Of a stretch of DNA of 64,000 nt, positions 1-12,580 are shown piece by piece (position 1 is the stretch's first letter; each line of letters starts with the position of its first letter). The notes under the pieces are model-generated. The model had not been told where the DNA came from. It saw nothing but the letters and a program-made list of their open reading frames with translations, and ran no database searches. Source of the stretch: Perognathus longimembris pacificus (taxonomy: Eukaryota; Chordata; Mammalia; Rodentia; Heteromyidae); assembly GCF_023159225.1 (NCBI RefSeq), contig NC_063162.1, positions 97,358,880 to 97,422,879 of the forward strand, read 5' to 3'. The translations under genes were made by a program, and so were the position numbers.

Positions 1-125
1 CTTTTTTATCTTAAGTTTAAATTACCAAGACTCTAAGATTTAGTCTAATTACAATAGAAATTACTTTAAAGCATTGGAAGGGAGTGAAGAAAAAGAATTT
101 AAATAGGAATAGTGCACTTACCTTT

Positions 126-420
126 TCTTAGTTTTTATTGTCAAAGTGATGTACAGAGTGGTTACAGTTCCATCTGTCAGGTATTGAGTACATTTGTTTT
201 TGGACAGTGTCACCCCCCACCTCTCACTTTCATATTTTTCCCTCCTCACCCCTTCTGCCCCAAGTTGTATAGTTCATGCACTTACTTTTTTTTTTTAATG
301 TCATGTTGGTCACCATTGTACAGTGTCACCAAATAACAGTTAACCTTACAATGTGAGATACATACTCTTCTCCCTTCTCCCCCCTTCCTCCTCCTCTCAT
401 TCCTCCTCCTCCTAGAAAAA
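126..420 (-). mobile_element. L1 LINE 3' end, 5'-truncated
   Basis: The + strand reads as the reverse complement of an L1 3' end. A T-rich stretch is followed by ttattgtcaaagtgatgtac, the inverse of the gtacatcactttgacaataa terminus seen repeatedly in this window, and then by a pyrimidine-rich tract that inverts to the G-rich 3' UTR. The copy is diverged and its 5' limit is uncertain. Confidence 0.75.
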
Positions 421-2222
421 TAAAGAAAAATTTCCAGAACCATAAATGAGAGAGAGTTCACAATTAAAATAGTGGTCTACTTATACCCCTGCTAATATAC
501 AGCACTATTTCACACATGTACTCTTCTTTTTATGTCATATGACCTTTTCTTTAAGGTAAGGAGGTGTAAAATCTGAGAGCATAAATATAAGATTAAACAG
601 GAACATATAGCTTATTTATTTGAAGAAGCGTAAGTAGGCTTATGACAAAAGAAGAATTGCTTGTGGAATGGACAGATAAGTTCTGTCTCAGTCATTTCTG
701 GGCTGTGCTTTGGTTTCTATCTAGAAAAAGCCATACTTGGGAATGCTTCTTTATTTGGAGAACTGGGTGACTCTCACAGGTGTTTGTGGATGTGGCCTGT
801 CACTTCTCACTGTGTGACCTATATTCTCTTCTGGGATTCAGTTTGCAAAGAAGAAAGAAAGATTAGAGAAGTAGGAAATTCTTTGGGAATTTACAAGTGG
901 CAGTCCTGAAGTTTGGGATTTAGCATTTCCTTTCCAAGCATTGTCAAGTACAATTCAGAGTAAAACTTAGAACTCTTGACCAGTAGTAAGGATTTATGAG
1001 GATCTCTTGCTTAATGATTTCTGCAGGGAGAGTGAGTCTGTCAAGCTTTGGGCCAAGTGTCCAAGGGGAAATATAAACCAGGAATCAATTTCTCTAAGGC
1101 TAGAATGTGCTGTTCATTCTTTAATAATCTTTATACACAGGCCCCATTCCTTCTAGTTTATAACCATAGATATTGACTATAGGTGAAATGGCAAGAATGA
1201 AATCCCCTACCCCTCCTGTCTGCCCCCCCCTTCCAAAAAAAACCAAAACCCAACATTTGTCTGACTGCTTTGCTGTATGCATGCCTGCCGATTCTCTATG
1301 GCTTTTTCCTTTAAGGTCTTTTCAGGGCAGGGATCCTGTTGTTTCCCTCTCTGTGTGAATGTTTGCTGATTCTATTTTTAACATTACATCCTTTGTATTG
1401 GCTGCTACAAAGCTGGGATGACCAAATGTCCTGTTTCTCACCCCCCCCCCCCAAGTTTTTCCTGGTTAAGTTCCATTGTTTTGTTCATGATACCTAGAAA
1501 GCCTTTTGGGACAGCAGGCTGTGCTTCTGTAATCACTGGATCTAAATTTAAGCAAAGCTATGCCTTTAAAGTTGTGTGGTGTTACTTTTCAGGAATCCCT
1601 GTAGTTAAGTTAGTCAAGTGACCACAGAGAAAATGACCTAAGGCTCCAAAGTAGGGAGCCAGTTTACATGGATTTAAGAGATCCTATCAAAGTGAGAACT
1701 AGCCACTGTGGTAGTCCACTGCTTTCCAGATGGTCTGAGAACTGACACCCTCCCCTCCTCATAACCCTTTTATCTTAGCCCCTGACACAGATATTAATAA
1801 ATCACCCTGAAATGAGATTCTGAAAGCTTTTCAGGCTTAGGGTGATAATGATCATATGAAGGGTCCCTTTTGTCTGACGGGCTCTTCTACCTCCAGACAC
1901 TGCATGTTTTCCCTGTAGGGACACTGGCCCCTTTCCAGGGATAAAAATTTTAAAGAGACTTCCCTTTATCCCAATGTCATTAGATGAGTTGAAACATGAA
2001 GTTTGTTACAACCCTCCTTTGGTGTTTTGTCTCCTTCCTTTCTTGTGTCATTGGGCAGTCACATCTGTCTCTCCTATTATATCTGTAAGGCAAGGATTAT
2101 GTCATGTGACTTTCTTTTGTCTTCTTCTTATTAGTTGGCACCATACTGGCTCATTATAATCATCTAAAAATGCTGCACCAAGAAATAAGTTAATAACTGA
2201 CCTATGGATCATATTTTAGGTA
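421..2222. other. unassigned non-coding stretch
   Basis: I see no exon or confident repeat. A run of C occurs at about 1441-1453, and 1300-1360 weakly recalls the sense strand of an L2 3' end (gggcagggatcctgt). The small open frames here are not supported. Confidence 0.5.
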
Positions 2223-2223
2223 G

Positions 2224-2224
2224 T

Positions 2225-2268
<44 letters not shown>
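2224..2268. repeat. (GT)n microsatellite
   Basis: About 22 nearly uninterrupted GT units. It reads directly as a dinucleotide repeat and is likely length-polymorphic. Confidence 0.97.
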
Positions 2269-2269
<1 letters not shown>

Positions 2270-2296
2270 TGTTTGTTTTACCTTGCATGCATGGCA

Positions 2297-2408
2297 TTCT
2301 ATCATTTATTCATTAAGTCAACAAACACTTGAGAAAAATACTGTATTAGGGACTGAGGATATAAGATGGAGGGAGACAATTTCTACCCTCAAGAAGGCCA
2401 GGGCTTAG
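2297..2408 (-). mobile_element. L2 LINE 3' fragment
   Basis: The + strand shows the usual reverse-complement L2 order: tcatttattcattaag, then caacaaacacttgag, then a degenerate gggactgaggatata, then an equivalent of the ccctcaagaaggcc block. This matches the ancient mammalian L2 3' end on the minus strand with clear decay. Confidence 0.65.
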
Positions 2409-4379
2409 TATATGCAAAAATGATTGTCTTCTTCCTTGTCTTAGAAAGGGTGAGCAATTATGAGCAATTAATGCTGGTGAAAGACCCATGTCTCTGGAAC
2501 TGACACCCCTGATTGCTGCTAGAGTTACGTGGCTGCATATACTTGGGTACTGTAGTCCTTGTAGAATGAATGATCAGTCATGGGCCACAGCACATTTTAA
2601 AACAATCCTAAGAGCTGAAAGGGAATTGATCTCATCTAGCCTGTAGACATCTCCTGCTGAGAGCTTTAGATTATTTCAAAGGGCAGAAGACACCTCAAAC
2701 ATTCCAAGCAGCAACATCCCATTTGTTAGGTATAAGACATATTTATGGCATGTGGCCTGCTATTTCTTTGATACTTGTAGGTTTTCACTATTATAAGCCT
2801 AGTGTATTTCAAAGCTAACTTGACATTGGGAAAAATGGCTCTATTGTCTAAAATACTGGAAGTCAAATGGATTTATTTTTGGTAACTTTTACTGATGCAA
2901 TGACTTGACCTAAAGTAAAGACCATCTTCCAGAGATTGTGAATTATTGCTTTTATAAATTCAACCTTGTAATGCCATTAATATTTTACTACCACTGTGAA
3001 CAGGGCTGTAAAATTTAAATCAAGAATTATTCATTCATTTTGATAGGATGCTTCTCTGTATTTTTATACAACCCTTGAACATTTTATTTTATTCCCCATT
3101 TACTCATTTAAACATATGACTTAATATTAATTTTTTAAATACATTCCAGCTTTCAGTAAGGACACTGAATCAAAACACATGTTTGGAGTATGTAATATGA
3201 GATTCTTTTAGCATTTGTATGTTACTTAGCCCAGTAATACCATTGATCACTCTCTTAATTTGGCCTCCCCAAAGAATCTAATTGCTTAGCTTAGAGGCAA
3301 AACAAAGATATAACATATCATGTTGCCATAGCTGTTGGAAAAATTGTTAAATTTTGATATCCTGTTGATAGGAGCTTCTAAAAGGCATTCAAGTGAAGAA
3401 GAGAAATATAACGTAGGCATCCTCAAATAGAAAGGTAAGTGCTCAGGGATCCCTGTTATTACTTGTGCATGGTCGGGGGGTGGTGGTGGTGGTGGAGCAT
3501 TTGTGCGTCAGCTTCAAGACTTATTCAAGCTGGAGGTCTCCAACAAGGCAGATATTTAAGGTTGGGTGCTTGCTTCTTTCCAGCCTCATCTTCCCTCTTG
3601 CCTGAAGCATGTTGTGTTTTTCTTCACATCCCTACTGCCATGCTTGGAGCACTGTAAACCTGGATGCTATCCTAAACCTGTGGCTTCTGAGTTTTCTTTC
3701 CTTCTAGGTCTGCCAGGTGACCTCTTACTCAGCCTTCAAAATCAGCTCAAATTTCCCCTGCTCAGAACAGCCTCTCTTGACCTTTTCAGGCAGAGTTAAG
3801 TGCTTGCATGTCCAGGAGTACTTAAAACCTGGTTCCTGGGACCTGTCACTGAGGGGATGGCTTTACTGGTAGGCAAGGGCTGTGGAGATGTGAATGCATT
3901 TTTGAGCATTCATTTGTGCTCATCATTTGTGAGCCTAAGTGATTTGGCTTTTATTCTTCAGAGGGCTGATAGTTTGAATAAACTGGTGGAAATCACAACT
4001 TCCTAAAAGGAGGAATATTGCCCAGGCTGTTTAAAATTTGTTCATATGGATAAGCTACAGAGTTATTAAACCCTTTTTCTTTTTGCTGTACTTCTATTTT
4101 TTTGAATAGTTATCATTGTTAGATTCACAGGAAATTATTTGTAGATGAAGTATTCCACATGCCTTTTGGCCAGCTCTTCCAGTGATGCATCTTACACTAT
4201 CAGAACCAAAACATTGATAATTGATTATGGTTACTTTACTATTAAACTAGCCTATGTATTTTCTTCAGTTTTGATCTGTTGTATGTGCATTTTGTATATG
4301 TGTATATGTGTGTCTGTATGTGTGCATATGCACACAGTTGTAGTTCTGGTCCATGTAGTGCATTATATAGATTTATTGA
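2409..4379. other. unassigned non-coding stretch
   Basis: Mostly unique-looking AT-rich sequence. A short GGT-rich run lies at about 3475-3497. The stretch 2595-2700 (aagagctgaaagggaattga) resembles an ancient conserved repeat, but I could not assign it. Overlapping open frames at 3439-4006 have no recognisable protein features. Confidence 0.45.
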
Positions 4380-4958
4380 ACTACCACAATAACCAGAATT
4401 CTTTGCCAGCCCTAAGGACCTTCCTTGTGCCCTTCATAAGTGCACCTATCCCTCTATTGGTCCCTGACACCTGAGAAATAACTGTCTCTTCTCCACTTTC
4501 ATAATATTTTCAGTCCAAGAATGTTATGTAAGTAGAATCATAAAGTATATTTAACCTTTTGAAATAGGCTTATTTTTACTAAACATAATGCCTGAAGATA
4601 GTTCAGATTTTTAAAAGATAGCTCATTTCTTCATATTGCTGAGTACTGTTTCATACTCTGATAGGATCAAAATTTGTTTAACCATTTCCTCATTAAAGAA
4701 CATTTATGATGTTTGCACTTTGGGCTTATTACAAATATTAAATATATTAAAATATTAATATTAAATATATTAAAAATATTAGGATCATTGGCATATTGAT
4801 AGATTTTTGTGAGAATGTAAGTTTTTATTTTTCTGGGATGCATGCCAGTGACTGCAGGTACCAGGTCATAAGGTTAGTACATACTTAGCTTTACAAGAAA
4901 CAGCCAAACTGCTTTCAACTATCATTCTCTTAATTTCTTTTATCAGCAGTATATGAGA
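4380..4958 (-). mobile_element. ancient L1M-type LINE 3' region
   Basis: The order of blocks follows the inverted L1M 3' region: gtaagtagaatcataaagta, a degenerate counterpart of the tactgtttcatactctgata block, gaacatttatgatgtttgca, and finally a gaaacagccaaactgctttc block. Divergence is high, as expected of a pre-rodent insertion. A small TATTAAA-rich expansion lies inside at about 4735-4780. Confidence 0.65.
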
Positions 4959-5757
4959 TCAGTTTTAAGGAGATTGTAATTAAATACTTTGTTGTTATTG
5001 TTGTTGCTGTGTGTGTTTGTTTTCTGCATATGGTGTTTGAACTAAGAACCTTTTGCTTTTTCTATTACCACTGCTGCTCTACCACTAGAGACCTGTATTC
5101 AGTTTCAAGTGATAGTAATATAACACTAAGAAAGTTGTCTTGGTACATCATTCATATCCTTTTATGCTTGAAGAAGGGCACTACTAGAATAATCCTTTGC
5201 TGAGAAATACATTTATACAAATTACATTTATATAGTGCTGACTGCTTAGCTGAATTGTTTTAATTGTTTTAGATTAAAAAATGAGCCACAAATTTAGGCT
5301 TTCTCTAGAAGAAATATAGACACATACTTATTAGTAGTATACTCTTGGTTTATTTTTGTTGTTTGTTCATTTATTTTAGAAAGACATTTGGTGAGAGATT
5401 AATAGTATCAAACACTAAGAGCCAACATGATACATTATGAGGAATTGGGAGAAAGGGAGTAGTTAGTGTTAAACGCCCAGTTGTCACACATTTAGCTATT
5501 GATGTTTATCTGAGCTTTGGTTTCATCACTGACATGAAGATAAGGGTAAAACCAAGTTTTCTGGGCTATTCTGAGGGTAACCTAGAACAAGTAGTTCTAG
5601 ATCCTGGTAGAGATTTAGAATTCCTCTCCCTTGAAGACTTCAGTGTTAGGTTTCTATATTGATTGCTAAATTTATAAAAAATACCTTGTATTTATATTAG
5701 TTTTGAATAGAGTAAAGTTTCATTGATCATTCCATAATAATAAGAATTAGGACAATC
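4959..5757. other. unassigned non-coding stretch
   Basis: A possible decayed ID-like monomer on the minus strand lies at about 5027-5091 (ggtgtttgaactaagaacc, then gctctaccactagag). The rest shows no exon or repeat that I can name. Confidence 0.4.
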
Positions 5758-5935
5758 AGCCTGCCATTTGTTGAGAACATATTGAATGTAATGACTTAAG
5801 TATGAATTGTCTGACTGGTTAAAGCTTCATAGCTAGGGAATCTTTTAATGCCCATTTTTCATTTAAGGGAAACTGATGCTTAGAGAGTTAGTTAGCTTTA
5901 TGAAGGTCTCCCACATAGCTTGAGAAGCTAGAATT
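5758..5935 (-). mobile_element. MIR SINE
   Basis: The + strand keeps the inverse of the MIR core: catttttcatttaagggaaactgatgcttagagag, followed by a diverged copy of the cacagctagtaagtgg region. It is an ancient mammalian tRNA-derived SINE on the minus strand. Confidence 0.65.
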
Positions 5936-6862
5936 CTAATATGGATTATCTGTCTGTACTGCTTCAGTTTTTCTTTTCTTTTTTCTTTTTAACCACAAAC
6001 CTATGTCTGTTCCTTTGGGGTGAATTGTTTTTTTGGATGCCATTCTTTGCATGGTATAAATTACAACTGTACTGTCTCTGTACTAAATACCACCAGATAC
6101 ACTTGGTGCATTCACTGGGAGCCAACCTCCTGGGAAATACAATTGAGCTTTGTGCAGAGGTCAATGGAAGCAACCACACAAACAAAATGACCTTGAGTTT
6201 GAGAAAGCAAGACTAAGACTAACATTGGTATTTTTAAAATAGCTGCTTTGGATTTTTGAGAGGGAAGATAATTACTCTAAATGATATGATGGAGAAGGTT
6301 TGGATCATCCTGAGTTTTGGGGGGAGGAGGGAACATTGTCTTTTAAACATATGATTTTTCTACACACGCTGCAATTTAATTTTTAAGGATATCACAGAAA
6401 GTGGTTGATATTATAGTTACCTGAGAGTAAACAGACCTTCATCAGAGACTTTACTTTGAAATATATAATTCAATATTTTTAATAATTGCAGATTTGGTGA
6501 AGAGACAGAATTTTAGTTTTGCTTTTTCACAATGAGGCTTCAGGTGACTCTCATTTAGAGTCATGGATAACACTTTCTCTCAGATGGATCTTTCTTATGA
6601 GAAAAGTCTTGTTCATAGTTAAGGAAGCAAATTTATATTTGGTTTGGATGTCTCTACTCAGTCTGTTATTTATTTAATCATTTCTGAGCACACTGGTAGG
6701 TTCAAACACAGCCTATGTTTAAAGGCGGTAGCAAATTAGATTTAGGAAAATGATTAGAAAACCCCTAAATTATGCATAAAATATGTCAGTAAATATATTG
6801 CTTTAATGAATGTGGCTTTATTTTTGAACTAAAAGGAGGCATTTTAACAAATGTGTCTGGGT
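5936..6862. other. unassigned stretch with a CNE-like patch
   Basis: No exon is supported. At 6100-6200 there is a higher-complexity patch with AGGTCA and TGACCTTGA half-sites, the binding motifs of nuclear receptors such as ERR. Conservation is unknown. The open frames on both strands at 5941-6216 overlap each other and have no domain. Confidence 0.4.
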
Positions 6863-7115
6863 TTTGTTTTGTGCCAATACTGGGGCTTGAACTCAGGGCC
6901 TGAGCATTGCCCCTTAGCATTTTCATTCAAGGCTGGTGGTCTGCCATATGAACAACAGCTTTACTTTCAGGGTTTTTTTTTTTTTTTGTTTGTTTGTTTG
7001 TTGTGGTTAATTAGAGATAAGAGTCTCAGGGACTTTCCTGCCCATGCTGGCTTTGAATTGCAATTCTCAGATCTCAGTCTTCTAAAGAAGCAATGTGAGA
7101 GCTAACAACACCTGA
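6863..7115 (-). mobile_element. composite B1(7SL)-Geo SINE, diverged
   Basis: Read on +, the Geo-type half comes first (actggggcttgaactcaggg, then cctgagcattg). An internal T-run and GTTT repeat at about 6970-7002 follow, then the inverted B1-like half (ttaattagagataagagtct, ctgcccatgctggctttgaa, gatctcagtcttc). The internal T-run suggests a secondary insertion or an expanded tract between the two halves. Confidence 0.8.
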
Positions 7116-7837
7116 CACAAGAGAATTTTATTTTATGTCATATTTTAAGAAGTAAAGTCATTTTCAGATGTGTGTGTGTTGGTGTAACATTAGCATTGAT
7201 TAGTTGTGCAAAGCAATTTCATTTTGACTTATCCAAACCAAGTGTGTGTTTTAAAACATTTAATGAGTACTTGCTATGGGTGAGGAACTAGTTGATGTAT
7301 GATTTTGTTTTTTAAAGAAAGAAAAGAGACTTAATATTACATGGCTAGGGAGTAGTCTAGGCTTCTTTTCACTTGTTGGTTCTTTTGTTTCTAAGTCTTG
7401 TTTGGGATTTGGTTCTAGACTGGGTGGATTCTCTTTTAGTGTGGTTGCTAGGGGTGAATACTTGAATACTACTATTCAAATGTAAATGAACAAGATGTAG
7501 CCATGTTAACCAGTTTTCTTATGTTCATTTTCACATATGAGAATATGTTGAATATATTAACTTATAATGTCACTAAAAATCTTTCCTCAGTAATCAGGAA
7601 AATATTTTGTTGTCACAATTATGATTATAGTTAGTGTGAGGACAGAGTAGGGCTACCATATGAATCAAATATGATAATATGGCAATCAGATAAAGTAAAA
7701 GTGAAGGGGGGAAGTGTGGAAAACATAATTTATCATTGCTTGTGTATCTTTTTGACTCAGAAGTAAAGATAGATGGAATACCAGTTGGACTGGTATAAAA
7801 ATTGGCCAAAGTATAGTTGTAGAGTAACACTTTTCTT
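7116..7837. other. unassigned non-coding stretch
   Basis: A short piece near 7255-7300 (catttaatgagtacttgcta) recalls an L2 3' end. Nothing else is recognisable. Confidence 0.4.
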
Positions 7838-8058
7838 TTTTGGTGGGGGAGTACTGAAGTTTGAATTTAGGGCACTGCATGTGCTCGGCTTGCTTGCTTA
7901 CGACTAGTGAACAACCACTGGAGCCACACTTTAAGCCAGCTTTTTGTTCATTAATTAGAGATGAAGTCTCATGGACTTCCTTGCCCAGGCTGTAATTTTC
8001 TGGATTTCAGCTTCCTTAGTTGCTAGGACTAGAGGCATGAGCCACTGATGGCTGGCTA
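7838..8058 (-). mobile_element. composite tRNA-like plus B1 SINE, diverged
   Basis: The inverted left part is tRNA-like (agtactgaagtttgaattta, then gcatgtgctcggcttgct). The right part is an inverted B1-like half with cttccttgcccaggctg and gcatgagccactgatggct. Its 3' monomer looks closer to an ID-like monomer than to the Geo module of the other composites, so it may be a third arrangement. Confidence 0.7.
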
Positions 8059-8835
8059 GAACTTTTATACTGTATATTCAAGGAGAAAAGAACATCCATT
8101 GTCTATGTTAAATAGAGATCATCCTCAATATTGTACCAGAAAGGTCATCAGTATCCTTGGTGCTAGCAAGTTTAGTGCTTGAGTGGGCTCAACAAGTGTC
8201 TGCTATAGAGGAATGAAGAGACTGAAAGCAAAAAGATGGGATGTAAAGACCCTGCAACATCTATCGGTTTTATCTATGCGTCATCTTGGCTAGAATTCTT
8301 TACTCTACTGATGTGTGCAAATGTATTCTGATTTTTAAAAGGTGGAAGCATTTGGTTTGTTTCTGTTTTCTCTCGTATTAGAGTGAACTGAAGAGTTCTT
8401 AGATAAAGATGATGAAGTGTAATAGGTGGAAAACCTGGAAGGAAAAGTTTTAGCAGGTCAAAGCATTTGAACTTGATGCCAAGAGATCAGTCACTGCGGG
8501 AATTCAAACTAGCTAAAAACAGAAGACACTTTGGCCCTGTGCATTTGTCTAAAGCTACGTGAAATGTTTTGTTGGTAAAGAATAGGTAAGGGTCTCCTTA
8601 AGAAGCATTAGAGAAGGCTGGGCTTTATATACTCCACTACAACACTACTAGTTGTACCCGAAACTTTTACATATGACGTGATCCATTGGGTACAGGAATT
8701 TCTCACAATAAAATTTTATTTAATCCAGTTTTGGATGTTATTTGTTTAGTACTTATTTTTCTGCATAAGATTTAGAGCAAAGAGACCTATTAGGAATTTT
8801 TTTTAATTAGTCAAGGTAAACAGGGAAACCTCATT
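8059..8835. other. unassigned non-coding stretch
   Basis: No exon, RNA gene or recognisable transposon. Composition is the ordinary AT-rich background with few CpG. Confidence 0.4.
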
Positions 8836-8985
8836 GCCATGAGTATCATTATTATGCCTAGTTTATAGATAAAGAAACTGAGACTCAGAAGGGTCATTGA
8901 CTTCCTCAAGGCCATAGAGGGGTTATCCTTGGGATGTAAATCCTGGTTGTTTGATGGCAGAACTGAGACTTTATTAGCACCCTTA
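8836..8985 (-). mobile_element. MIR SINE
   Basis: One of the clearest MIR copies. The + strand shows atcattattatgcctagttt, then agataaagaaactgagactc, then a decayed ggtcattgacttcctcaagg. This is the inverted MIR core and flank. Confidence 0.8.
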
Positions 8986-9427
8986 TGGTCTTATGAAAGG
9001 GTTGCATTTCCTAATGCATGTTCGATGCAATTGGTTGGATTTGATATGCATATTGCTATAAGTGCTAGGTTCTTGGGCCAGCCATAATGTGTCTTGAGAC
9101 CTTGGAGTTCCAACAGCACTGCAGGTCCTAAAAATTCTATGATTCTGAGATAGTGTTGGGTTTTTAATTTTGTAGGGCCAGGGACTATTCTCTCTTCTGT
9201 GTTGTCCTGTCCTCAGGCACTTCTACCCTTCTTGACCTCCTCCACCCCCTGCTTGGGCTGCTGATGGTTTGTTGCCATAAAGGGATAATAACAGAGGCTA
9301 AAGCTCTGGGTTTTGTTGACATGAGATTGGGGACTTCTAGCAAAAACCCAAGGAATGTGCAGTACCTCCAACTTTCCAACTTTTCTCTATCCTCCTAACC
9401 TCTCTTTTTCTTCCACCCTTTCCTTCT
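8986..9427. other. unassigned non-coding stretch
   Basis: Slightly GC-richer than its surroundings. It ends in a pyrimidine-rich run (9395-9440) that served as the insertion site of the next SINE. Confidence 0.4.
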
Positions 9428-9659
9428 TCTCCTACCCTTTCTTTTTTTTTTTTTTGTCAGTCCTGGGGCTTAGACTCAGGGCCTGAGCACTGTCCCTGGC
9501 TTCTTTTTGCTCAAGGCTAACACTCTGCCACTTGAGCCACAGCGCCACTTCTGGCCATTTTCTATATATGTGGTGCTGGGGAATTGAACCCAGGGCCTCA
9601 TGTATATGAGACAAGCACTCTTGCCACTAGGCCATATCCTCAGCCCTCTCCTACCCTTT
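9428..9659 (-). mobile_element. IDL-Geo SINE with target-site duplication
   Basis: The inverted dimer is complete: T-tail, Geo half (cctgagcactgtccctggct, gctcaaggctaacactctgc), then the ID half ending in the inverse of ggctgaggatatggcctagt. The body is 9441-9646. A perfect 13-bp duplication tctcctacccttt flanks it at 9428-9440 and 9647-9659. The B box is intact in inverse (ggaattgaaccc). It belongs to the older subtype with gaacccagggcctcatgtat. Confidence 0.93.
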
Positions 9660-11639
9660 TTTGTGTTGTTTTTCGACTCTGTTTTCTATTTCATGTCTTG
9701 TAGTGTGATTCTTTCTGCTTCCTCAAGGAATATCCTGACTGTTCTCCCATTACAAGTTCTTGATGGAAAGAAGTAACTGCTTGGCTACAGTCTATGTGTA
9801 TTTTCTGCCAACAATGGTTAGAGACAGGAAGCCGAAGTGACTAGCTCTGGTTCCATCTTTTTCACATAGTTTCATTAGCCAATGACAAGGTACAACCATT
9901 ACTTCTGGGCCACTGGATATTCATATTTCTATGGAAAGACACATCTGCTTTTAGGAAGAAATAAAGATTAAAAAAAATCTTCTAGGTAGTCATTAAAGAA
10001 ACTGGGAATTATAGAGTCTGGTAAGTGTTAGAATTTGGTAAGTGGTAGGAGGGGTGGGGTGAAGACTGAGATTCTGGTGCTGTCTTCTCCCTGTGCCACT
10101 GCTTGGTTTGCCAGACAACCTTGCTTGCTTTAAAGGTTGAGGACAGGGCTTGAGATCTGGTCTGAGAGTTCAAAAAGGAAGGTGACCTCAGTATCTTGAT
10201 CTGCACTACAGAAGGAAGTAAGTTAGAAGAGGAATTTGCAAGGAGAGAAGTCCCACTGGCCACCCAGCAAGGAGATTGAAAAAGGTTGCTGGAGTGGTTA
10301 TGTCTCTATGTAATTTGAGCATTTGTTGTATTTTTTTTAAATATGAAATGGTGGTATATTTGACCAAAGTATTTATTTTCATCCCAAATAAATGAGAAAT
10401 CTTCCTTTTTGACTCTAATCATCATCTCTATGCTCTCTCTGACTGATATTCATTTGAAACAGTCCAATTAAGTCTTGTTAGTGTGACAATAAATTACTTA
10501 ATGATGCCTATAAATAATTTAAAATATGAGGAGAAAATTGAATATAGTCTGAGTAAGATCTAGGGAGTTGTAGAGAAACAATTCTTTCTATGGTTCTGAT
10601 GTAGAACAGATTTCTGCTTTTTTTGTGTGTGTGGGTAGATATGATTTAGTAAGTATGATCTTTTCCTAACGTAAACACACTGTATTTTTAGTAGGGGGTC
10701 TTACCTGGATTGATCTGAGTCTAGAGGAGAAAGCTATTCTTTCTTAGAGTGAGGTGAGTTGCTTGGTGAGAGGCTTTTACAGTGATGTCTTTGAGGTCCA
10801 GGATTATCTCAGTTTACAGGAAAAAGCAGGGCCTGAAGAGTGGTCTGGGATCTAAGCTTCTGCTCTGAAACACAAAGCCAGAATCACATCTGCTGAAATC
10901 TTACTTCTGCATTCCTCAGAAATCATTATGCTATATACAAAATTGCACAATAAAAACCTCAGTACTTATGAGGAAAATGGAATTGGGACCCAATGTTCAA
11001 AAAGTTAATCAGTAGCACTTTGGAAAAAGAAGGAAAGATAGGAATCTAGTAAGAATACGGGTATGGTTTTTCCACATATTCCATGGTTAAGAATTAGCTA
11101 AATACTACAGTGAAAATGCACTTTAACTTGAAAAGACATTATGTTTGCTTGTGAAAGTAGACCTCAGAGGGCTGAAGCCTGTGAGTTGTTGTGAAGCAGT
11201 AGGAAAGAGATGTGCAGAGACTCAGGAAAGCTGAGTGGGTATGGCTCAAAGTATAGGCCGTGTTTAGAGATATTGATCAGAACTTAAGTGTGAGCATGCT
11301 TGTGTGTTGTGTTAATTCAAGACTTGATTAAGCTGAGTGGTGTTATCTAATGTTTCTTTTAGGGAAAATCCTTCCTAAGCAAACACAAAATTTGTTTTAT
11401 GCTCAAATCATTCCCTTTTGTATCAATTTTATTGGGGTGATATTATGTTTTCCAAGCAAGCATTATCAAAACTGTTATTGTTTTGTTGTCTTAGATGCTT
11501 TAAAAACATAAATGCATATTTAGTTGATCTAAGAGTAGGCGCTTTGTAGTCTTAGCTGTGAGGATGTTATTGATACAGTTGTGGAAAGGGCTCATCTTCA
11601 TTGTGAGGTACAATGTGATATTTGCTTTTTTGTTGTTCT
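9660..11639. other. unassigned non-coding stretch
   Basis: Two kilobases in which I recognise no exon and no confident repeat. A small minus-strand frame at 10009-10263 has no family resemblance. Confidence 0.4.
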
Positions 11640-11842
11640 TGTTGTTGTTGTCGTAACTAGTCCCGGGGCTTGAACTCAGGGCCTGGGTGTTGTCCCTGAG
11701 ATTCTTTTGCTGCTAAGGCCAGCATTCTACCACTTGCACTACAGTTCCATTTCTAGCTGTTTATATGGTACTGGGGAATGGAACCCAAAGGTTCATGCAT
11801 ACTGGGCAAGCACTCTCCTGCTGAGCCAGATTCCCAGCCACA
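11640..11842 (-). mobile_element. IDL-Geo SINE, diverged
   Basis: Same inverted dimer order as the other copies (ccggggcttgaactcagggc, then ctggggaatggaaccc, then attcccagcc), with many substitutions and a (TTG)n tail at 11630-11650. The B-box copy is degraded, so this is an older insertion. I could not read a duplication with confidence. Confidence 0.85.
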
Positions 11843-12059
11843 TTTCCAGTCACTTGCTGAGCTTAGGATTTCTCTTCTGTTTACCCACTTGTGACACATT
11901 TTCTTTGTGGGAGAGGGTAGGGCAAGCAGTTGCTTTTCTTTCATGAGTGATTATCTTTTGAACATTTTTGGTCCAATTGAAGTATATATTTAAAAAGACA
12001 TGAATGAACAAAACATTTCCATAAAATATGATAACAAATACAGAAAAAATGAGGTATTT

Positions 12060-12375
12060 ATAAATATCAATTAGGACAAATCCTGAGAACCTTTTCGTAA
12101 GTGAAATAAGCCAGATAAAGACTGTAGCATATTGTATGATTTCATCAACAAGAAATACCTAGAAGTTGTACATCCATAAAGATAGAAGTGAATTGATTGT
12201 ATGCATTTGAGTATGGAATTTCCATTTGGGATGATGAACAAATTCGGGAACTTGATAGCAATGATGGTTATGTCATATTGAGAATGTATCTAGTGCCACC
12301 GCACCGTATGCTTCAAAATGGTTAAAATGGTCAATTTTATGTGATGAGTATTTTGCCACAGTAGAAACATCAGAA
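12060..12375 (+). mobile_element. ancient L1M (L1MB-like) LINE 3' UTR
   Basis: Contains the landmarks of the L1MB 3' UTR in sense order: gtgaaataagccagataaag, tgtatgatttcatcaac, gatagcaatgatggttatgt, and the terminal block ttcaaaatggttaaaatgg followed by tgagtattttgccaca. It ends close to the expected 3' terminus. Confidence 0.8.
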
Positions 12376-12384
12376 GCATATGTT

Positions 12385-12542
12385 GAATCTACATGCTGAG
12401 TAGGGCACTGTGCTTTGCAGTCACAGTACTTAGGAGACAGTGAGGGATAAAGAGAATAGCTAGCCTATGAGACACAAATGCAATGTGCTACAAAGGAGGT
12501 GAGAACAACAGTCTGCAGGTGTCCAAAGAAGGAATGCTTTCT

Positions 12543-12544
<2 letters not shown>
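12385..12544 (-). mobile_element. L2 LINE fragment
   Basis: The + strand follows the inverse L2 3' region: gggcactgtgctttgcagtc, then a counterpart of the gctacaaaggaggtgagaac block and ggaatgctttctgg. The copy is decayed. Confidence 0.55.

Positions 12545-12578
<34 letters not shown>
12545..12578. repeat. (AC)n microsatellite
   Basis: Seventeen uninterrupted AC units, followed by a short TA-rich run (gtatatgtatatat). Confidence 0.97.

Positions 12579-12580
<2 letters not shown>

Noticed and set aside
2595..2700. Possible ancient conserved repeat
   Set aside because: The text aagagctgaaagggaattga is suggestive, but too short and diverged to name without a database.
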